DNA from: Rhizophagus irregularis
Lineage: Eukaryota; Glomeromycota; Glomeromycetes; Glomerales; Glomeraceae
Assembly (NCBI RefSeq): GCF_026210795.1
Contig: NC_089435.1
Span: 3,720,001-3,784,000 of the forward strand
DNA: 64,000 nucleotides
Direction of reading: 5' to 3'
A program made the position numbers and the translations under genes. The notes below the pieces were generated by a model. That model was not told the DNA's origin. It saw nothing but the letters and a program-made list of their open reading frames with translations, and searched no databases. This document shows positions 22,450 through 36,147 of the stretch, in pieces (positions within the stretch are counted from its first letter, which is position 1; every line of letters begins with the position of its first letter).

Positions 22450-25124
22450 TTTTTTTTAAAAAAATTATTATTATTTTTTTTTAATGAAAAATTATTTTAT
22501 AAAAAATGAAAAATTGATTTTTTTTTTTTAGAAACGAAAAGAAAAATGGATTTTATACCGAAAAATAAATGAAAACTGATGGGTACAAAAATTTATTTTT
22601 TTGAGGGCATAGTGATATCAAATTTATGACATAATGACGTAAATGATCGTTGTGACGTTGTGTCACCAAAAAAATGTGATTTTTACAGTTTTTTTTTCTC
22701 ACAAGGGATAAAGAAAAAAAAATGAGTTCCCTCTTTAATCATTTACAATGGGTTCCCTCTTTTAAACAATCATTTATAAATTGAAAATTGAGGGACACAA
22801 AATTTGATCGAATAAGAAAAGATTATCGATCTTCTAAAAAAAAAAAAGATGACGTAAGCTCATACTAAACGTATTTCTATTGAAGGAATTGTTTTGTGGG
22901 GTGATTGTACGTTTAAATTTTAAACCCTTTTTTTAAAAAAAAAAGAAAAAAAGAAAAAATTCAGTGATACAAGATTTAAACTTAAATAATCAATGAATGT
23001 TACGAATTTTGCCTAGTATAAAAATGAGGCTGTTTGTTCAACTGCGGGAATAAGATTGTATCACGTGCTACAAAGGACATATAATCCCTTAAATTGGAGA
23101 TATTCGATTAAAAAAAGTTGTTACTTAAAGCTTCGTACGTGATCGTGTTTCAACTGTTTCTCATGTGTCCGTGCTATCATTATGACGCATATATCAAATT
23201 GAAAAAATATCAAATTCAATTTTCTTTCTTTACTTAAATTAGCAAAATTTTTATTCCGGTATTACAATACTATATATTGTTGATTCAAATAAAGTTAAAT
23301 CATATACCGTAATTACAATATTTATCAAATTTAATTTATAAACTATAATATTAAATTAACAATATTATTAATAAAATTGGTTAAAAGATTTTTTAAAAAA
23401 AAGTAAGCGTTCCCGAAGTTCCGAACGGGATTTCCAAGATTTCTAATTGATCGATCACATAAATTACGAACAATATTTATGTATCTACCGTTACTACTTA
23501 TCGAGAATTGAAGGTTAATGGTAATTAAAAACGCCAATATTACATACTTGATATCGATGAAATAAAATGTTCGTTATCCTGAAAGAAAAGAATCGATTAA
23601 AATAAGAGAATTGGTTAAAAATAAAGAATCGGTTAAAATAAATAAAATGCATTTATTTAATTTTTTTTTTTTGTCCATGAATTCCATCTCTAGAATCACA
23701 TAAGATTGAATGTTCCATCTATCCAACGATAATACGATAATACAACATCACTTTGGTTGGTAGGTCAGTAATATAAATAATAATAGTTATTTCATGGGAA
23801 CTATGAAATTAATATATTAATTACGCGTCATATTATCTGTTGTGTAATATTTACTCTTTAATTATTTTATGCAAAAAAGAAATATATTTATTAATCATGA
23901 TTATAATTTTTTTTTTAATATATCCTAAATAAAGAATCTCTTATTATTTTTTTTAGTACTTTGCATAAACTTAAAAAGTAAAAAGAAATAAGGTTGAATT
24001 TTATTGAAATTTTATTTGTTAATATTAAAGTTTAACTAATGTCACACTTTTATCATGCTTATCTTACTTTAATCATGCTGCGTACTGCGTAGTGATTTGC
24101 GGGATTGGCCAATCAATATTAGTATTTGATCATAAACGCTTGCGAGTAACATGAACAACATGAACCCTGTTAAATTCTAGATCGTATCGAATCGGATTGA
24201 CCGAAAGAATGCACAACCAATTAGGTTGTAGTACAATTGATTGATCGGATTGGCTATATTAATCCATATGATTAACTTATACACATAGAAAGATCGGTAT
24301 GACCGACAGCTAACTGCATGCAAATTTGCGATCAATCCGGGTCTGATACAACTCCTTAGATAATTATACTTGACAACATATACAAATACGCGAATAAGCC
24401 ATGTGAACTCAAAAAGGCAACAATTATCAGGGAGAAAAAAAAAACTTTTTTCATTCTCAATTCGGGAAATGTTAGTAAGGATAGGGCAATAATATTCTAA
24501 AAAGGAAAACATTTACAATATTTTAATATTTATTTACAGTAATTTATCGAACATGCTTGATCGGATTGGTTATATTATAAACTTCATACATAAGTTGAAG
24601 TTTAAATAATATTAATGATACATTTGGGAATAAAAAAAAAAATCTAATATTACTGGTATTTGGTGTAATTAATAATATTAATAATAATTATCTGAAATCT
24701 GAAACCAAAAATATCTAAACGGATTAAAAATTTAAAATATTATGTTAAATGATTAAGAAAAATTTGAATATTCGAATAATTTTAATGTTGATAAATATTC
24801 AACAATTTACCACATCCAGGCAAGAGGAATAAATTGGAAAGCTTCAAGTATTTTTGCTGAAAAATTTGGAAAACCTAGATGTTTGAGTAATTAATTAATA
24901 ATATTCCTTTAAAAACAAATTATGTATTATAAAGTAACCAATGTGTTTTTTTTAAAAAAAAAAAATTAAACAAAATAATAGTTTGTTGCAACTTGAAACT
25001 TATCCAATTGGATACAAAATTTGAACTTGGATTAAACAAAGATCTTTGTTGCCACATTTATACATTTTAAAATGAAATTTAAAATAATTATATTATTTAC
25101 CTTCTGCCTCAGGAAGGATTAATC
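22450..25124. other. Intergenic DNA, no gene recognised
   Basis: Long A/T runs and GTGACGTTGTGTCACC (about 22651), a near-palindrome. The phrase TTGATCGGATTGG-TATATTA occurs twice in direct orientation (about 24240 and 24560), which may be arms of an old insertion; no open frame between them convinces. Confidence 0.4.
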
Positions 25125-26497
25125 TTAACCCGATAAAGCGGGAGGTTGAAAAATATGAATATTCTCGTCCCAAGCACAAGTAGCAATTTGACCTTCAATA
25201 TATAAATTATAATCTAAACCTAATACAAATTCAGTATGACCATCATAAACTTCTATTAAAGGATTACTTTGTCTTGAAATATCCCATAATCTCATAGTCA
25301 TATCATAACTTGCACTAGCAATTATATTACTATTATGTGGAGAACATTTTACTCTTCTTACAGCATATTCATGACCTCTTAAACATAATAATTCATGATC
25401 AGTTCTTCTTAAATCCCATACTTTAATAGTTTTATCAGTTGAACCAGTTATTATCATATTTTCTTGATATTTATTCCAATCCATTGAAAGAACTTCAAAT
25501 CCTGGATGTGCAATTATTGTTTGTATTGAATGAGGAAGTTTTATATCCCAAATCTTTATAGTTTGATCTCCTGATGCTGAACCAAATAAATCTGGATTAT
25601 AAGGTGACCATATTGTATTATATACACAATTTGTATGTTCCACATTAAATGTTGTCAATGATTGCGGTCTATCTGGCGTCCACTTTTTTTTTTAAAAAAA
25701 AAAAAATTAAATTAAATATATCATAATATTAACATAATTTGAACTATTTTTATATATTTAATATATTTACCAATTTTATTGAATGATCCCATGAACCGCT
25801 AACAAAAGTATCCTTTTTAATTAAATTCCATTGTACCGAAAATACTTCTCTATTATGTTCATGCCAATTTTGAATTGGAAATTCCTAGGAGAAAGAAAAA
25901 ATAAATAAAATTAATAATAAATATATAAAATATATACATCAAAAAGATACAGCACCACTGAAATACTAAACTGTTAATGTGATATCCCATAATTTTATAG
26001 ATCCATCACCACTTGCTGTTACTATTTGATTGTCATTAATTTCACTCCACGAACAATCATATAATCCGTCTTGTGTATCATAACTAAAAAAAATTTTTAA
26101 TTTTTTTGTTAGGAACAATTAATGATACAAGATTATGATAGGATCATTCTTTATATATATATATATATATATATATAAATTTTTTTAAAAAAATTAAATT
26201 ATATTTTTATATTATATTACATTCTTACATTCTTTCAACTTCAATACCACTAGGTCCAACTCCAGTATTTAAAACGAATAATTTTCCATTACCAACCAAC
26301 CCGAAATTTGCTGATGTAGCACATGCTATTTTATTTTCAAAAAATGGACTAAATTGTAACTTTTCAATAAATAAAAAAAAATATTTTAATTAAAATAAAT
26401 TAAATAAATTATGATTATTAACTGAATGATATATATAAAAAATATCATATAAATATACCGAATATCCATTATATCCTTGAGTACGAAATTTCAACAT
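25125..26497 (-). CDS. PEX7: Peroxisomal targeting signal 2 receptor PEX7 (WD40), 317 aa
   Basis: Five exons on minus: 26497-26459, 26359-26229, 26083-25972, 25884-25771 and 25682-25125, summing to 954 nt with clean GT-AG phases. The N terminus MLKFRTQGYNGYS, then LQFSPF and FGLVGNGKLFVL, is the PEX7 opening. WD repeats follow (DGSIKLWDITLT, DHSIKLW, DQTIKIWDI, DKTIKVWDLRR). The diagnostic stretch is LRGHEYAVRRVKCSPH with HTEFVLGLDYNLYIEGQIAT. By family knowledge it binds PTS2 cargo in the cytosol and, with a PEX20/PEX5-type co-receptor, delivers it to the peroxisome. The length matches other fungal and animal PEX7. The short first exon (13 codons) is easily missed. Confidence 0.93.
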
Positions 26498-27284
26498 GTT
26501 TTATTAGAAACTTTTCAATATTATATATAAATATATATATTAATTTTTATGTTTTTATCCAGTTAAGGAGAAAGAAAAAAAATATTCTCCATGTGATTAA
26601 AGATTTACGCCGTATTGATTATCATGGTTATCATGGAATGTAATAACCCGACGTAGTGTAACATTGGATAAATTGATCAAAAAATATCAAAAAAAGTTAA
26701 ATCCTTTAATTTTGGCCAAGTTGGCTAAGATTTAATTTAACATCATTTTAGTCTTCCCATTTACATCTGAAAAGAGTAATTCAAGTAACTGATGTACGTA
26801 ACATTTTATAATGATATGACTTCGTGTTATTAAAATTATTTGTACACGTGAAATTCCATGCATGTTAATCATATTTAAACCTATCAAAGTTAATTCCGAT
26901 TTCGTTCAATCCCAAAAATCACTCCAGAACATCAAAGAACACGTTAGATATTATTCTTGTTAATTACGTACGCTTATATTCGGAAAAATAATATCATCAA
27001 CCAACCAGAGGGGAAATAAAATGATTAATTATTTACTAAAAATAATCACAACCCGTAACACATGGAAAGTTTAATGCAAGTCATGTAAGCCAATAATTTA
27101 AATCATAAACTTTATTTAAATAATGAAATTTCTTGAAATATAAAAAAAAAAAATTTTTTTTCTCTTACTTTTGTTATTTTAATTTTTAATAACAAGAAAA
27201 AAAAATAAAAATAAAAATAAAAATAAAAAAAGGAAAAAAGGAAAAAAAAATTAAAAAAAAAAAAATAAAAAATAAAAAATAAAA
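26498..27284. other. Divergent intergenic region between PEX7 and a methyltransferase gene
   Basis: Upstream of both genes. It holds one CACGTG (about 26848) and, from 27140 to 27284, an A-rich stretch with AAAAAT and GGAAAAA units immediately before the methyltransferase ATG. Confidence 0.45.
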
Positions 27285-28257
27285 ATGGGAAATACGATAA
27301 CAAAAATAAAAAAATACAATCGTAATAATCGTAATAATCGTAATAATCGTAATAAAAATCAACACAAATCTTTATTTAATAATAATGATGATGAAACTAT
27401 AGATAGATTACAAATTTTACATCATTTTTATAGAGACCAATGGAAAGGAAATTTTAATGCACCGATTAAAGAAATGTTAAAAAATGGAGGATTAATGATT
27501 CTTGATGTAGGAAGTGGGACAGGTACATGGACTTGTGATATGTCAACAGATTTTCCATTAAATTTATATTTTGGGGTTGAAATCTTACCAATATTTCCAC
27601 ATGAAAAACCAAGAAATATAGTATTTTTGATAAATGATATATTAGAAGGGTTACCATTTCGTTCAAATTCATTTGATTATATACATTTAAGATTCATGTC
27701 ATTAAGTTTAAAACCTGATGTATGGCAAGATAAATTGATAAATGAACTTGCGAGAGTTTTACGACCCGGAGGGTATCTAGAAATTATGGAAAATGAAATC
27801 ACTGTTTCAAATCGTGGTCCAAATGTTCAAGAATTTTTTGATAGAGGTAAAATGATTCGCGTTATATACTGTATATAATTATTTTTTTGAAATGATTCCT
27901 CATTTTTTTCTTTTTTTTTTATTTCATAAAAAAGTTCATGAAGAATTACGATCAGAAGGTTATAATCCAACCATCATAAAGTTAATGAAAGAATTTTTAA
28001 TAAATTCTGGAAGTTTTAAAAATGAAGATATAAAACATACAGTAATGTATGTACCTATGGGTGAATGGGGTGGTAAATTAAGTGAAATGGGATTAAAAAC
28101 TTATTATTCATTATTAAAAATATTTGCTAATATGATTAAGATTCCTAAAAAACAAAATATTGATTCTTACTTGGATTTGATTAATGAAGAGATTAATAAT
28201 TATAAATCTTGTATGATCAGCCATAGGTTTGTTGCAAGAAAAAAAAAAATAATTTAA
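27285..28257 (+). CDS. SAM-dependent methyltransferase, UMTA/LaeA-like (294 aa)
   Basis: Two exons: 27285-27846 and 27935-28257 (intron GTAAAA...AAAAAG); the joined frame is 885 nt. Residues 12-24 are an Asn/Arg stretch encoded by four copies of the 9-mer CGTAATAAT, a coding microsatellite. Motif I is LDVGSGTGTWTCDMS (about residues 73-87). FGVEILPIFP, DILEGLPFRSNSFDYIHLRF and ARVLRPGGYLEIME (about 156-169) complete the Rossmann-type fold seen in fungal UMTA/velvet-associated-like methyltransferases. The substrate cannot be told; a role in secondary metabolism or regulation is only by family resemblance. Confidence 0.85.
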
Positions 28258-28650
28258 ATAGTTAATAAATTTTTATAAATGATATTTGATCTAACCTTAG
28301 AAATCTTTTTTTGGCGCAAATAAAAAAGGCGAGTATTTTTACCCCGCATAATCCTTTCGAATGAAAATTTTTTCTTAAAAAGAACAATGTAAAAATAGGT
28401 ATTCATTCATCGAATCATTTTTTATACATATAATAATAGTTACACCTATTCCCTTGTAATTTATAGACCCTTGCATCTTTTTTTAAAATGATTATTTATG
28501 TGGCTGTTTATATTTTATAAACAATTATGTAACGTGGAAAAATGAACAGCTTATTTGATTACTCGTGAGATCAAACTGATAGATACCATACATCTCGTAT
28601 ATAAATAAAAGATTATTTTTATTTCCCTTGAAATTTTTTTTTATTACAAA
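28258..28650. other. Intergenic spacer
   Basis: AT-rich, no features beyond a TATA-like CTCGTATATAAATAAAAG at about 28592, roughly 50 bases before the BTB-TLDc ATG. Confidence 0.45.
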
Positions 28651-30199
28651 ATGTCTACTACAACATCTACAAAATTTTTAAAATCCTTATCAACCGATTT
28701 TACCAAATTACTTTTTAATGCTGAGGATTATAATGTTATTATTAAAGTTGGAGACTCGAACTTTAAAGCACATTCTTGTATTTTACGTGCTAGGTCTCCT
28801 TATTTTCATTCAGCTTTATCTAGAGATTGGGCTATGAAAGAAGGAAATAATATTATTTTTGAAAAACCAAATATCTCCCCTAAAATTTTTGAAATGATAT
28901 TAAGGTATACATGATATGTTTTTTTAAAAAAAATTTTTTTAAAATGATTTTTTTTTTCATTTTCATTCATTTTTATTTTTTATTTATTATTTTTTATTTT
29001 TATATAATAGTTATTTATATTCTGGTACCATTTCTCTTGAACAAGAACATCCAACAACTATCTTGGATTTATTGACAGCATCAGATGAATTAATTCTTTT
29101 AGAATTATTTACTCATGTAAAAGAATATTTTTTCGAAAAACATAATAAATGGATTAGACAACATCCTCTTCAAATTTTATATCATACAATTTTTCGTATT
29201 GAAAATTGTTTAGAATTACAAGATTTATGCTTGGAAATAATTTGTGAAAATCCTGAATTAGTATTTGGTACAACAGCTTTTACAGCTATAGAAGAATCTG
29301 TTTTAATCTCAATTCTTAAAAGAGATGATCTTCAAATGGATGAAATTGATTTATGGGATTATTTAATTCAATGGGGTATCGCTCATACTTTTAATATTAA
29401 ATCATCATCAAATTTCAATCCTTCTTTATTATCACAAAATGATCTTTTAGAATTATCAGAAACCTTAAAAAATTGTGTTCCTTATATTAGATTTAATCAT
29501 ATAAATATTAAAGATTTACCTTCAAGATTGAAACCTTTTGAAATTTTATTATTAAATCATAAAAAAATTTCATCAATAACTTATAACAATAATTCATTAA
29601 TTAATAATATTAATAATGAAATTACTTCTTTTCCACTTGATTCAAAAATTATTAAATTAAAACATGTAGCTCATATAGCTCGTTGGATAGATCATCAAGA
29701 AGATAAAAATAATATTCGTGATTATAGAAGACTTCCTATTTATGATTTTAAAATACTTTTACGTGGTAGTAGAGATGATTTTAGTGCAAGTACTTTTCAT
29801 AAATTATGTGATAATAAAAATGCTACAGTTATTATTATTAAAGTTTTTGGTACAAGAGAAATTATTGGAGGTTATAATCCTATTAGTTGGAAAGGTGGAT
29901 TTTTTGGTTCTTGGATGAAATCACAAGATAGTTTTATTTTTTCTTTAGGTGACGGAGAAAATAATTTAAGAGAATCTTCAAAATTATGTAGAATAAAACC
30001 TGAAAATGTAAATATGGCAGTATTTTGTGCTAATATGAGAGGTCCTTGTTTTGGTTATCGTGATTTATGGATGCCTAATTTTAATAATTTGGCTATAAAT
30101 TGTGATAGTGATTGTAATTATTATAATGGTAAAATTATTGAACCAAAAAATTTTGATATTGAAGATTATGAAGTTTTTCAAATTATTAAAAGAGAATGA
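28651..30199 (+). CDS. BTB-BACK-TLDc protein (480 aa)
   Basis: Two exons: 28651-28904 and 29011-30199 (intron GTATAC...TAATAG, 106 nt), joined length 1443 nt. The BTB domain is N-terminal (about 15-130: DYNVIIKVGDSNFKAHSCIL, ARSPYFHSALS). BACK-like helices span about 130-260. A TLDc domain occupies about 294-480: RLPIYDFKILLRGSRDDFSA, TFHKLCDNKNATVIIIK, EIIGGYNPISW, FIFSLGDGEN and the CFGYRDLW segment. This BTB-TLDc architecture is a large family in glomeromycotan fungi. BTB parts usually bind Cullin-3; TLDc domains are linked to oxidative stress resistance and V-ATPase regulation in other eukaryotes. The substrate is unknown. Confidence 0.9.
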
Positions 30200-30951
30200 T
30201 TCTTTTTTTATTTTTTTTTTATTTTTTTTTTATTATTGTTGTTATCGTAATAATTATCACTTAATCATGTAATCTTGGAATTTTTTAAATGTCAATAAAC
30301 TTTATATATAAACTTTAAAAAAAAAAACGGAATTTTTTTAAAAAGCCATTATAATAATTATATCTTTTCCCTTTAAAATCTAAATAAATAATAAATAATA
30401 AATAAAATAATAAGAAATTCCCAAGATTGTTTAAATCGAATAAGTTACTTTTCTTAATGTGGAATTAAACCGATTAAACGTTCCGGTTGATCATCTCAAA
30501 ATATTTCACTTGTTTATTATTTATTAGTTTTTTTTTTTCTTGGTCCAATTTTTCCCATAATCAAAATGAGACTGAAATGTAAAACTCTAATTATTATTTT
30601 GTCGTAAAACGCATAACCTGTGTTTACGTAAGTTGTACAGTTCAAAAAAGTAATGGGTTTACTTGTTCTGGATGTAGGGGGCTAGATCTGGAACATCCGG
30701 TACCCGGTCCAATACATTTATACATGATCTACATATAAATAAATAAATATACTTTATATAAAAAATATTTTTATTAAGATAAGATATTATATATGATAAC
30801 AAAATCTATATCTTTACATATATAATCCTATATAATCTAATATATATAATCCTATATAATAATAATCTAATGTTCTTGTTTTTTAAGTTATACATACTTT
30901 TGATAAAATTAAATGGAATTTAAGACTAGTGTATTAATTATATTATCATTA
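30200..30951. other. Intergenic between converging genes
   Basis: T-rich 3' side of the BTB-TLDc gene, then AT-rich DNA with a short GC-richer patch GGAACATCCGGTACCCGGTCC (about 30688) and TATATAATCCTATATAATCT repeats at about 30820-30860. No gene. Confidence 0.45.
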
Positions 30952-33900
30952 TTAAAGAAAATACATAAGATTTGTTAATGGCTTGCTCACACTTGCGCAA
31001 GTAGCAGAACCTTCTGATGATGATTCGCCTTGCCAAACGGTATAATGTCTTGCACGATTACAAATTAGATGTGCATAATAAGCAGGTGTTACAATAGATA
31101 TAGACGACGTGCATCTGAATATTAAAAATAATTAAAACATGGAGCGGAAATAATTAAAACATATGGAGTGGAAATTTAAAATTATATAACAAACCTTGCA
31201 TTTAAATAACATAATTTATTAGTTAATGATTGAAAATCATCGGCTTTAAATTTATTATCGTCGACCAATACGCGATAATGTGTAGGACGTCCAGTACCCA
31301 GAAGACTGGCATGGGATTGAAGGACTATGTGAAAATACATAATTTACATAATTAATAACTTAATATCATATCAATGAATCGTGCTTGACAATATAATAAA
31401 TAATAACTTACAAAAGTCAAACTCTTGTTTCACCACAATTCCTGTATCAACAACCGTTCCTGGTCTGCAATTACCACGATCACTGTCACGTTGATTAGTT
31501 GGCTCAAATCTAATATTTATAAAAAAAAATGTTTTAAGAAATTATTCAAAAATAAAACATATAATAGCATAAAACATATAATAGCGTAAAAGATTACCTA
31601 GTATGATGTCTTTTTTGTACAATAATGAAAGTCAATTTTGGTGGATTGTCACCATATCCTCCTTTAAAGGCCTTTCTCAACATATCTACTTCTACCTCCA
31701 TAACCTTGCGAAATTGTCCCTCGCTGACCCCATCACGATAAAATAAAATTCTTTGAGGGAGACGACCATTTTTAGCTCGAAAAGCTTTTAGTAAATCAAT
31801 AACCATAAGATCTAGCTCCTCAATGGTCTCATTACGTGGCTCTTTATTCATACTATATCGACCGCTATAAATAGTTGCAGCCGCATCCATGGAAGCACAA
31901 ACTGATGCGATACTAGGCATATGTTGTTCATGGACTCCCGAGTGATAAACATCTGCACCAAAAATCATTGTCTAAATATTATAATGAAGATAATAAAAAT
32001 TAATGCAAATACGATAATATGAGAAATAAGCGTAATTATAAATTCATACTTACAGGTACAGAAGATACAAAATCTATTTGTCCAGTCGATAACGAATAAT
32101 TCCTACCTCCAAGCTTTGCATTTATTTTTAAACCAACATTTACACAAAATTGTTCGAATCCTTTTGGTTTTCTAATATTCTTGTTCAAAACGCATTGAGT
32201 ACGAATAGACAATTCAGTTTCTGCAATGCGCTTAATATCACTATATAAACGAGATCGTTCTCTCATTACAACTAGGACCAATTGAACCGGCTCATCTTTA
32301 TTCATTCTAGCTCTTTCAGCAGCCTGTGTTAATCCCTATAAAATTGATAAATAAAAATTATTATATATGTGTAAAATATTAATATTTACTATCAATATGA
32401 AATTTAAATTTAAAGAAAATATTAATTATTTACCCTCTTAATATCCCCATGTTGATTAAAAATGACCACTGCTGGCTGATTAACAATATTCTTTAAAAGA
32501 TAAAAAAGGGAGGATTAAAAATCATTTTCTATAATAATTTGCTAAAACAAAAGTTTTGTAAAATCTTTACCATTCCTTTCTTGTTTAAAGTTTCAGTTAA
32601 TTGCCTCCCAAATTGTGCAATTGCATTCTGATGATCACCTGACAACGCTAGTATAGACCAATTAGTTAACTTCTTGCCCTAATTTATATTCGAAGGAAAA
32701 TAAAGATCATCAAAAAAAAAATTTCTCGATTTGTTATTAATATTATTATTATTTAACTTACATCCTGAATTACTTGACTAACGAAATTCCAACGTCCTGT
32801 ATCTACTTTTTGATTTTGCTGACCTCTATCTTTATTGAATGATATTGATACAGGAGGAAGAACACGGCCTATGAAAGATTTAACTCATTAAATAACTTTA
32901 AACACTTTTTACCATAAAGCACAACATAAACGATAATAAATCCTTACCTTCAACTACTATCATTTCAGTATCAACGCCCATATTAATTGATCTCAAGTTT
33001 TCATCTTGACCATAACGAAAAACGTTGTGAATAGCATCTCTGATTGATTGAAAACGTTCACGAGGTTTTACACATGTGAATTTTATCATATCAGCGCGAC
33101 CATTATCAGTAATATCACCTTTGAAAGGTTGGTCTAAAAAGATTGTATTTGTAAGTAACATGATGCATAGATTAAAAAAAAAAACCACATCGAATTAATC
33201 TTGTATTACAAACCTGGTAATATCTCGCAGACCTCTAAAGGAAAACAATTTTTACTAACTTTAATACAAGGAAGACTTCCAAATGCAAGTCTCATTCCAT
33301 ATTTCTTTGCGAAGAACTGGGTAACTGAAGTTTCCCTTTCTTCTTCATCTCTAAATTTGATATTATCTGCAGAATCTTTTGATAAATCATCAATTGAGTA
33401 TATGGACCTTTTATTATCACCACGATGTAGGACACGAATTCTAAGGGTTTTTAATGCCTATTTAAACAATGAATAATGTTTGATTATATGTAAATAGAAT
33501 TTTTTTTGGTACAAAAAAATTTTAATATACCTTAGCTAACATCCTTCTGTCTCTATCATCGATTCCACGTCTTAGATCATCTTTTCTACGATTTAGGATA
33601 CCAGCAGCAATATCTACAACGTTTCCAGGTGGACAAAAAATACCAGAACATACATCAACATTAACAGTAAGATCGTCTATAAATATTATTTATAACGATT
33701 TATAACGATGATTTAGTAAAACAATAATAGATAAAAAAAAAAATTTCAAAATTATAAAATAAAAATAAAAACTCACTCCATCCTACTCTCAAAGATTGGC
33801 AATGTCCTTGTCTTAACTCAGCACCACCACTCAAAATAACTCTATTATTATTAGAAGCATAAATTCCTCTTCCAAGAGATACATAGTTTGTACGCACTTT

Positions 33901-34553
33901 GTAATTTAGGTAAGCGTTGAGCGCGTTCATACAAGTTTGAACATTTTTGTTCCATGCTTGCTTTGACTCCATAAAATCCTTTATATGTTGCAAACTAAAT
34001 TCTTCCTTAAATTTAATCTTTATTTTAAAAGTTGTGATTTTACCAGCTGGTTCACTTGGTGGGAGAGGTAACTAAGATAAAATAATAAAAATCAATAAAT
34101 GGAATGTATGAATGAATGTATGAATAAAAAATACGAACCTCGAATTCATCTTGTTCCAAGAATAATTTGGTAGAACTATATATCATATCATTCCAGTTAA
34201 AGATTGGTAGACTTTTACCAAACTTTTTTTGTTTTTTAATTTCTTCAAAGACTTTCCAACGTACTTTTTTGCCAATTGTCCTTCCAGAACTTGAAGTTAC
34301 ATTGTAATTGTATAAGTATAATTTTAAATTTGGGAACTATATATGTGTTTTTTTTATAATAATAATTAATAAGTTTAAAAAAAACGTGAAAGTTTATTAA
34401 AAAAAAATTTATAAAATAGATTTTTACCTTAGAAATTTTAAGGTGATTTGCTCGAAGGTTAACTTTTTGACCTAAATTTCCAATTCCTGGTCTAGGTGCT
34501 ACACCTTCTTTCACAGTAATTTTTTCTAATTGTTTTTCGAGATGTGTTGTCAT
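30952..34553 (-). CDS. Argonaute (837 aa, 14 exons)
   Basis: Exons on minus: 34553-34428, 34336-34139, 34071-33777, 33676-33531, 33457-33214, 33133-32948, 32868-32762, 32678-32571, 32491-32435, 32335-32054, 31971-31598, 31509-31412, 31324-31195, 31114-30952; sum 2514 nt, all phases consistent. N domain RPGIGNLGQKVNLRANH; PAZ about 245-350 (SLPCIKVSKNCFPLEVCEIL); MID with the 5'-phosphate pocket LYSDIKRIAETEL, TQCV and LKINAKLGG (Tyr, Lys, Gln, Lys all present). PIWI has a complete DEDH set: D590 (IFGADVYH), E631 (NETIEEL), D663 (FYRDGVSEGQF) and H799 (AYYAHLICNRARHY), so it should be able to cleave target RNA. It loads small RNAs for silencing. One oddity is GADVYHSG where most have GADVTHP. 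The family is expanded in this lineage. Confidence 0.95.
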
Positions 34554-36147
34554 ATTTATATACTGCAGGAATTTGTGACACGGGAAAATTTGACACAGAT
34601 CCTAGTAGATTTAAAAAATATCAAATATAGCATCGTTAAAAAAAATTTTTCGCTAAAAAAAACCTGTTTTTTTTATAAAAAATTATTGGTAAAATAATAA
34701 ATTATTTTTCCGGATTTCAACCGGAATTCAATTTTGTATATCAATTGTAACCTTCTAATAATGTTTATCAACATCGTTCAAATTCTTGGTTTTTTTTTTC
34801 TCTAATTTATTGGTTGTACTTACTTGTGTTTAATTAAAGTTTTACTTTAAACAGTTTAAACTTGTGGTTTGATTTTTTTTTTTTAAAAAAAGGATAAATT
34901 ATTTAAGTAATACGGTACAAAAATTCCTTTTTCTTTTTTTGCTTTTGTTCAAAAGAAAAGTAAATTGATAGGAAAAAAGAGATAAAAAAAATCAAGAGAA
35001 ATTATCCGGTTCTATATATATAATTTTGTTGCACGAAAGATTTTCCTTTTTGAGGAGACAATAACCATAGGGCTTCTGACTAGAAAGATAATGCAGTTGT
35101 AAGTGTTACTGCGAATTCAATCAACCAAGGAATTCCAAATGAAAAAGTGATAAATGTGGAACAATCAAAAAAAAAAAAAAAAAAAATTTTTTTTTAGGGT
35201 TACTTTCTAATTAACGGGGATTATTTCCGCCATTTACCGTCTTTATTTATGTCATCGTACGTTCCACACTAACCTTTAATATAACTTTACCTTTTTAAAT
35301 TGTTATTGTTTCTTTAAAAGTCTTTTTCGAACTTAGAAAAAAGGTTCCATTGAGTTCATGATGTCCATTGTGACGAAAATAGATTTCTTTAATTCATAAA
35401 TTAATAAAGAATTTCATTACCTTATTAACAGGGTAATTGCGACACTTTAGTAAATTTTAATTGCAAATTAATTCTAGAGCACAATTGAAAAGAACAATAT
35501 ATAAATAAATTATCATCCCCCAAAAAAAATATTACAATTTTATTTTAATAATTTATAATTCTTTTCCAACTCCGCAATTCTATACAATTTTAGCTTTGAT
35601 TTCCCCTTGATCTACTATAATTGAGTACTTATCATGAAAATTCACATTATATTTATGTACGTCATACCAACGATAATCGATTGAGTATAATATATAATAT
35701 GGATCATCAGAGATCATTTAAAATTTACCCAAATTTACCAACTTTTTGACTTTTGTAACGTTTTACGATGATTACAGTACAGGACAAAGGCAAAAAGGCG
35801 CAGAACAAGAAAATTACGCGTTAAAAAGTGATTTAAAAATGATGATGCAATAGATTTATTATGTATGATATTGTGAAAATGTTAATGATGATGAACTGAC
35901 AAAAAAGATGAATAAAATATGAAAATATAATAATAACAATAAATAATAACAATAAAAAAAAAATAATAAAAATAATAGAAAAATAATAATAATAAAATAA
36001 AAAAAAATGATAATAATAAAAATAATAATAATAATAATAAAAAAAAATAGTAATAAAAATAAAAATATACAAAATGTCTATAAATAAATAAATATATATA
36101 TATATAAATAAAGTACAGTATATAAAGTCTTTATAATCCTTATTAAG
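34554..36147. other. Intergenic with A/T-triplet microsatellites
   Basis: No gene. Between about 35920 and 36060 the DNA is an impure AAT/AATAAT microsatellite on plus. Elsewhere there are A and T homopolymers (for example 35168-35196). Confidence 0.5.

Noticed and set aside
23343-23537. 64-residue minus-strand open frame
   Set aside because: Short, AT-driven composition, no features.
24177-24512. 111-residue minus-strand open frame
   Set aside because: Cys/Arg/Ile-rich text with no motif, no splice signals and no homology that I can recognise.
27112-27303. Phe/Tyr-rich minus-strand open frame
   Set aside because: Translation of an A-rich homopolymer-like stretch upstream of the methyltransferase; no start context or protein sense.
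33201-33476. Plus-strand open frame over the Argonaute
   Set aside because: Antisense shadow of Argonaute exon 5, which has clear PAZ sequence on minus.
35833-36072. Tyr/Phe/Ile-rich minus-strand open frame
   Set aside because: It is the AAT microsatellite read backwards; composition only.
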